Program-made: the position numbers and the translations under genes
DNA from: UBA2767 sp964194535
Lineage (GTDB): Bacteria; Pseudomonadota; Alphaproteobacteria; Rhizobiales; Methyloligellaceae
Length of the DNA stretch: 47,493 nucleotides
Assembly (NCBI GenBank): GCA_964194535.1
Contig: CAXMMX010000114.1
Location: 1-47,493 of the forward strand
Reading direction: 5' to 3'
Shown: piece after piece, positions 43,800 through 47,493 of the stretch
How the letters are laid out: each line of letters begins with the position of its first letter
How positions within the stretch are numbered: position 1 is the first letter of the stretch
The notes under the pieces: model-generated
What the model saw: the letters and a program-made list of their open reading frames with translations, nothing else
The model's database searches: none
Told to the model about the DNA's origin: nothing

Positions 43800-44195
43800 A
43801 TGCCGAAACCAAGCAAACCATCAATCGGTGCCAAGCCGACTGCACGCTCGCGTATTAGCAACGGTAGCACCCTGTTACCCGGCGTTGACGGGCGCAGCAC
43901 CTGGGCCAGGCGCCTTCGAGACCTGATCGACCTACACACCGCAGATATGGGCGGCGTGGATTACGTGACCGCTGCCGAGAGTTCCATCATCCGCCGCGCA
44001 GCGTGCATCACTGTGGAGCTTGAGCGCCTAGAGCTGTCCTTCGCAACAGAAGGTGAGGCAGACCCTAAGACGCTTGACCAGTACCAGCGCGCAGCTAACA
44101 GCCTGCGCCGTCTGCTTGAAGCGGTGGGACTGAAGCGTCGCATCACTGACGTGACGCCAGACCTGAGCACATACATTGAAGGCAGGGCGCAATGA
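43800..44195 (+). CDS. Small partner preceding the large terminase
   Basis: 131 residues from the ATG at 43800, preceded by AAAGGAGG. GSTLLPGVDGRSTWARRLRD, DLIDLHTADMGGVDY and RAANSLRRLLEAVGLKRRI are typical of the short protein encoded just before a solitary large terminase in alphaproteobacteria. DNA-recognition (small terminase) is inferred from position and the basic N-terminus. Its stop overlaps the large subunit start. Confidence 0.7.
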   Translation: MPKPSKPSIGAKPTARSRISNGSTLLPGVDGRSTWARRLRDLIDLHTADMGGVDYVTAAESSIIRRAACITVELERLELSFATEGEADPKTLDQYQRAANSLRRLLEAVGLKRRITDVTPDLSTYIEGRAQ

Positions 44196-45675
44196 ACATA
44201 CTCGAAGCTATCAATGACCCGCAGCTGTTCGCGCCTTGGTTTGCACAGAAAGGCGCAGACAAAAACGCCGAGAAGAGGGGGTGGGGGGGGGAGAACGCCC
44301 TACCCCCCCAATGGCTTTATTGGAGCACGTTTCTAGCCGCCCTGTTCGGTCTTCAAATGACCAAGGAACAGCACACGGCTTACACCGAATGCACGGGCCG
44401 CAACATACCACCGACAGAACCACAAAATGAAGCATGGCTGATTATCGGGCGGCGTGGCGGCAAGTCCTTCATACTGTCCCTGGTTGCCGTCTTTGTTGCC
44501 TGTTTCAAAAACTATGATGAGTATCTCAGCAAGGGTGAGCGAGGCGTCGTTCTGCTACTTGCCGCTGACAAGCGACAGGCCAAAATTCTGCTGGGATATA
44601 TTGTCGGCCTTCTGGAAGGCTGCCCCATGCTGGCCCGTATGGTGGAACGGCGCACCGCTGAGTGCGTGGACCTCAACAACAACATTTCAATTGAAGTGCG
44701 GGTTAGCAATTACCGGACGGTTCGCGGTGTCTCTCTTGTCTTTGCCGCTATGGACGAGCTGGCCTTCTGGAGAAGCGACGAAAGCGCCTCACCTGATACC
44801 GAAGTGCTGACGGCCCTGCGCCCTGCAACGGCGACCATACCCAGCAGCATTATAATTGGCGCGTCTTCGCCCTACGCCAAACGCGGCCTGTTATGGGACC
44901 GGTTTGATCGTTACTTCGGTGAAGAAGACGGCCCGCTGATCTGGCACGCACCGACGCGGACAATGAACCCGTCCATTGACCAGTCGATAGTTGATAAGGC
45001 TTTGGCGGAAGACCCGCACCATGCCGGTGCCGAATATCTGGCAACCTTCAGAACCGACGTTGAAGCCTTCCTGAGCCGAGAGGCTATCAATGCCTGCATA
45101 CAGGATGGTGTCTATGAACGCGCACCACTGCGCACTTTCAAATACTATGCCTTCTGTGACCCGTCTGGCGGCGTCTATGATTCATATACCCTGGCCATAG
45201 CTCACCGGGAGGGCGACACGGCAATCCTGGACGCGGTGCGTGAGCACAAGCCCAAGTTCTCGCCGGAAGCTGTAACGGAAGAGTTCTGCGATCTGCTCAA
45301 GCGGTATCGCTGCACGAAGGTTTGCGGTGACAGATACGGCGGTGAATTCCCGCGAGAGCTGTTCCGCCGCTTCGGCATCAATTACCAAGTCAGCAAAGAG
45401 AACAAGAGCGAACTCTACAAGCCTGCCTGCCTACCATCATGTCGGGCGCTGTGGACCTTCTGGACCACACCAGCATGGTCAACCAGTTCGCTTCCCTTGA
45501 GCGCAAGCTGACACGCGGCGGGGCTGACAAGATCAGCCACCGGCCCGGCGAGCATGACGATATTGCCAACGCCGTGGCCGGGGCCGTCTTCGGCGCGGTG
45601 AACAAACGCTCAGGACGCCGAGAGACACCAGTAACTGTGGAGGGACTTTCACACTTCAACCCTCTGACATTTTGA
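44192..45675 (+). pseudogene. Phage-type large terminase, frameshifted
   Basis: A 439-codon frame ends at 45511. ATPase motifs: GRRGGKS (86-92) and LVFAAMDE (182-189). The nuclease part starts at FCDPSGGVYDSYT (Asp323) and KVCGDRYGGEF (Asp380). After ENKSELYK (residue 410) the reading frame loses similarity, and the expected continuation resumes in another frame from 45439 (SGAVDLLDHTSMVNQFASLE to HDDIANAVAGAVFGAVN, stop at 45675). The third acidic catalytic residue, in HDD, is thus cut off. A second oddity is a Gly/Trp-coding G-run near residue 30 (44277-44309). Confidence 0.85.
44277..44309. repeat. G-run/C-run inverted sequence inside the terminase frame
   Basis: Five G, a T and nine G (44277-44291) face seven C (44303-44309). 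On the minus strand it contains CCCCCCCACCCC, also present in the GC-rich intergenic repeat at 22587-22598. It adds codons without breaking the frame. Confidence 0.6.
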
Positions 45676-45768
45676 ACGGGCGCAACCTGACCCACGCGAT
45701 TTAGGGTGCGGCACTGGCGGCAGGGGCGCTGCCTTGGTTAGCGCACAGGCTCTCAATCTGACTAGAAC

Positions 45769-45797
45769 GGGCCAGCATTGCGCTGGCCCTTTCTGTT
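45769..45797 (+). terminator. Rho-independent terminator after the terminase
   Basis: GGGCCAGC / GCTGGCCC (45769-45776, 45782-45789) with a five-base loop, followed by TTTCTGTT. It is mostly contained in the 44-bp direct repeat; the second copy at 47339 has a weaker stem. Confidence 0.8.
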
Positions 45798-45816
45798 ATG
45801 GTGCACACATCGATGG
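45773..45816 (+). repeat. 44-bp direct repeat, copy 1
   Basis: Identical over 44 bases to 47339-47382. Begins CAGCATTGCGCTGGCCC and ends ACACATCGATGG. The two copies are 1566 bp apart, same orientation, flanking the module that follows. Confidence 0.97.
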
Positions 45817-45973
45817 GTTAGGGAGGGAGAAGGCATGAGCATCACCGCGTGTTGCCTGCAGTTAACCCGGTTGCCGTCACCCGTTCACCTGCTCCCCGCA
45901 TTATAAACCTCAGATTAGGTCCAAATGACCGACCAGCTTGAGTTGTAGTATGGTCGGTGCCTTGAGAGGGCTA

Positions 45974-46072
45974 ATGCTACGAGCACTCGCATATTTCATT
46001 GCTGTCCTCGGCCTTGTCGTGGGCTTGCTTGCTCCTGCCCATGCTGAAAAGCGCGTTGCGCTCATTACATGA
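45974..46072 (+). pseudogene. Orphan signal peptide of a caspase-family protein
   Basis: A 32-codon frame: MLRALAYFIAVLGLVVGLLA is an export signal, then PAHAEKRVALIT and a stop. In alphaproteobacterial caspase-like (peptidase C14) proteins the mature part starts EKRVALVIGN after such a signal; here it ends just at that point. I read it as the remaining 5' end of such a gene. Its stop overlaps the ribosome site of the next frame. Confidence 0.5.
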
Positions 46073-46079
46073 GGTGCTG

Positions 46080-46187
46080 ATGGAACTCAGATCGGACATG
46101 CATCAACGTCTCGATAAGATCGACACACGCATCGATAGTCTGGCCGAGAAAATAGTTGAGGCTGTAAAGAAAGGGCCCAACACATGA
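46080..46187 (+). CDS. Small coiled-coil protein (35 residues)
   Basis: ATG at 46080 with GAGG six bases upstream, ending at 46187. The peptide MELRSDMHQRLDKIDTRIDS followed by LAEKIVEAVKKG is one amphipathic coiled coil. The frame is open back to an ATG at 45999, but those codons overlap the caspase-like signal peptide in another frame. Stop overlaps the next gene's start (ATGA). Short coiled coils of this type are common in phage modules. Confidence 0.5.
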   Translation: MELRSDMHQRLDKIDTRIDSLAEKIVEAVKKGPNT

Positions 46188-47017
46188 CAGACATAACAAA
46201 CCTTCACTCCCTGCTTGACTGGAAATTGCTTAGGGGCAGCCATGACTGGCCCGGTTCTGATGGTGGAACGTGCATCAATGAGGCGGCAATCGTCGCGGCG
46301 GGGCTTCCTTATCGAAGTGTTTCTGACGCGGCTGACTGCCCCGACTGCTTCTCCCCTGTGTTGAGCGCGTATCTGATTGGCATTAATGACATGATGCCAG
46401 ATGATGAACGCCAGAAACTGATCCGCTTTGTGTTACGCCTTCCCGGCAGTGCCGACACAAAGCTGATTGAAAGAATGCGGATTGAATTTATCTTGACAGA
46501 GACTGTCAAGCGGATTGTTGCGGCAGCCATGTGCGCTGTGGGCCGTCACCACGAAGCCAATGATTGCGCCTCCGTTAAATCATTTGACGAGGCCAAACGT
46601 GCGGCTGCGAGGGCTGCGAGGGCTGCGGACGCTGCGAGGGATGCGTGGGCTGCGAGCGCTGCGTGGGCTGCGAGTGATGCGAGCACTACGTGGGCTCCGA
46701 GGTGGGCTGCGAGGTGGGCTGTGAGGGCTGCGAGTTATGCGAGCGCTGCGTGGGCTCCGAGGTGGGCTGTGAAGTGGGCTCCGAGGTGGGCTGTGAAGTG
46801 GGCTGCGAGGTGGGCTGCGAGGGCTGCGAGTGATGCGAGCGCTGCGTGGGCTCCGAGGTGGGCTGCGAGGGCTGCGAGTGATGCGAGGGCTGCGATATAC
46901 AACGACTGCATAGCCATTGCTGAATGCGCTTTTGATATCGGAAATCAGGCCGCTCAGATTGATGTGAATGCGGCACAAAAGCGAATGGAAGAAATCAAAC
47001 AAACCGAAGCAGCATAG
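46184..47017 (+). CDS. Phage-module protein with Trp/Ala/Arg repeat tail
   Basis: 277 residues. The first 135 form a domain with DWPGSDGGTCINEAAIVAAG, DCPDCFSPVLSAYLIGINDM and FVLRLPGSADTKLIE; proteins sharing LLRGSH...GGTC.NEAA and the D.CF....L.AY pattern occur widely without known function. From about 138 to 247 the sequence is Ala/Trp/Arg repeats, e.g. WAPRWAVKWAPRWAVKWAAR, encoded by a minisatellite. A short normal C-terminus (CIAIAECAFDIGNQAAQIDV) follows. Start overlaps the coiled-coil gene. Confidence 0.75.
   Translation: MTDITNLHSLLDWKLLRGSHDWPGSDGGTCINEAAIVAAGLPYRSVSDAADCPDCFSPVLSAYLIGINDMMPDDERQKLIRFVLRLPGSADTKLIERMRIEFILTETVKRIVAAAMCAVGRHHEANDCASVKSFDEAKRAAARAARAADAARDAWAASAAWAASDASTTWAPRWAARWAVRAASYASAAWAPRWAVKWAPRWAVKWAARWAARAASDASAAWAPRWAARAASDARAAIYNDCIAIAECAFDIGNQAAQIDVNAAQKRMEEIKQTEAA
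46594..46899 (+). repeat. Coding minisatellite with 6/12/24-bp and higher-order units
   Basis: Built from GCTGCG/TGGGCT-type hexamers. A 24-base unit starting TGGGCTCCGAGGTGGGCTGT occurs twice in tandem with a third, diverged copy (about 46751-46822); a 43-base unit recurs near 46668, 46728 and 46824. Because periods are multiples of three, all six frames stay open here, so other-frame ORFs in this stretch are artefacts. Confidence 0.93.
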
Positions 47018-47028
47018 AGGCCGGCTAT

Positions 47029-47202
47029 TTGGCGAGCTTCTTCTTTGCTGTAGGCTTCCTCTTGCCCTTCGCAGGCTGGAGCCAGTCTTCCCGCCGCGAA
47101 CTGCAACGGCTTATGAAAGAAGAGGGCGTCTATACCGGCCCCATCGACGGCAAGTTCGGTCCGGGCACCAAGCGGGCAATCGAGGCTCTGGCAAGGAAGT
47201 AA
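47029..47202 (+). CDS. Small exported peptidoglycan-binding protein (57 residues)
   Basis: A TTG start at 47029, with AGAGG eight bases upstream, gives MASFFFAVGFLLPFAGWSQS, a short signal or anchor, then RRELQRLMKEEGVYTGPIDG and KFGPGTKRAIEALARK. The second part is a complete small PG_binding_1 domain (GPIDGKFGPGT is the signature). No catalytic domain follows. The start codon is not certain; a truncated remnant of a lysin or similar protein is an alternative. Spans the region directly after the repeat protein gene. Confidence 0.6.
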   Translation: MASFFFAVGFLLPFAGWSQSSRRELQRLMKEEGVYTGPIDGKFGPGTKRAIEALARK

Positions 47203-47329
47203 ATAATCAGCGGCTGAGTGTCTGCTTGTGGCTACGCCACTCCTCGCCTCTTGCGCCTTGACACTTTATTTCTTCACATCGGGGGTCTGAGCCACGGACT
47301 ATCGTTCCCGCCTTTCAAACCGCACCGTG

Positions 47330-47467
47330 TACAGGGGTCAGCATTGCGCTGGCCCTTTCTGTTATGGTGCACACATCGATGGCGTTCCATTAGATTGGAT
47401 TTACGATGGCGATGCCCACGATATGATGCCGGTTGGCTTGCTGAACTACATAAAGGCGAGGGCATGA
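47330..47467 (+). pseudogene. C-terminal remnant resembling a phage XRE-type regulator
   Basis: Open frame without a start, reading through the 44-bp repeat into GVPLDWIYDGDAHDMMPVGL, LNYIKARA and a TGA. The VPLDWIYDGD..MP pattern is usual just after the helix-turn-helix of small phage-type regulators. The stop overlaps an ATG (ATGA) for the next frame. Homology is a judgement from a short motif. Confidence 0.4.
47339..47382 (+). repeat. 44-bp direct repeat, copy 2
   Basis: Identical to 45773-45816. Here the following bases continue as an open frame (see next feature). Confidence 0.97.
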
Positions 47468-47493
47468 GCGCACGGCTGTTCACAATGAAAAAC
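47464..47493 (+). CDS. Start of an unidentified gene (runs off the window)
   Basis: ATG at 47464 with GCGAGG upstream; only MSARLFTMKN is visible. It would be coupled to the regulator-like frame by an ATGA overlap. Confidence 0.4.
   Translation, partial: MSARLFTMKN

Noticed and set aside
46580..47002. Minus-strand frames in the repeat region (Ser/Pro/Arg-rich and Thr/Gln/Pro-rich)
   Set aside because: The repeat period is a multiple of three, which keeps all frames open; no ribosome sites, and the plus-strand protein has a non-repetitive domain at both ends.

Overview
The window is most likely a chromosomal segment of an alphaproteobacterium. Evidence: an alpha-type SerC, a 6S RNA candidate between zapA and the 5-formyl-THF cyclo-ligase gene, a DUF4164-type coiled-coil gene upstream of zapA, the order ybgC-tolQRAB-pal-cpoB-tilS-ftsH-folP-glmM, and efp-suhB followed by a proton-channel/OmpA pair. 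The genus cannot be fixed from the sequence alone.

1-30 kb is almost all housekeeping on the minus strand. Reading from the right, in the direction of transcription: DUF4164/zapA/6S RNA/ygfA; a YmdB-type phosphoesterase; yebC; an outer-membrane barrel; ruvC-ruvA-ruvB (ATGA overlaps); ybgC; tolQ-tolR-tolA-tolB; a 47-codon lipoprotein gene; pal-cpoB-tilS; ftsH-folP-glmM; a second outer-membrane barrel; serC-serA; a GTG-start hypothetical plus a bactofilin; fhs; and purA. The only plus-strand genes here are a DMT-family transporter and a small helical protein. Strong minus-strand terminators follow both barrel genes, ftsH and glmM.

30.3-40.6 kb is on the plus strand: gap, an amidase and a split thiamine-diphosphate decarboxylase (ComD/ComE-like) form one close-packed run; then class I fda, a divergent thiE, a Sel1-repeat protein, efp, an inositol monophosphatase and a two-gene proton-driven motor (MotA/TolQ-like plus OmpA/MotB-like).

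40.6-43.7 kb holds a small secreted protein, an MsbA-like ABC exporter and a Zn-finger/TerB-like protein. From about 43.7 kb to the end the DNA is accessory: a two-gene packaging module (small partner plus large terminase, the latter frameshifted before its last catalytic motif) without portal, capsid or integrase in view; then a decayed module with an orphan caspase-family signal peptide, a tiny coiled coil, a protein whose C-terminal half is Trp/Ala/Arg repeats encoded by a minisatellite, and a 57-residue peptidoglycan-binding protein. The last part is flanked by an identical 44-bp direct repeat.

Several palindromic or mobile repeats sit between or inside genes: a 271-bp element with perfect 14-bp terminal inverted repeats that supplies the stop codon of ygfA, a GC-rich palindrome lying between two copies of the ybgC 5' end, a 26-bp-arm palindrome before efp, and dispersed copies of an 11-mer (GTCCTGACCCT).
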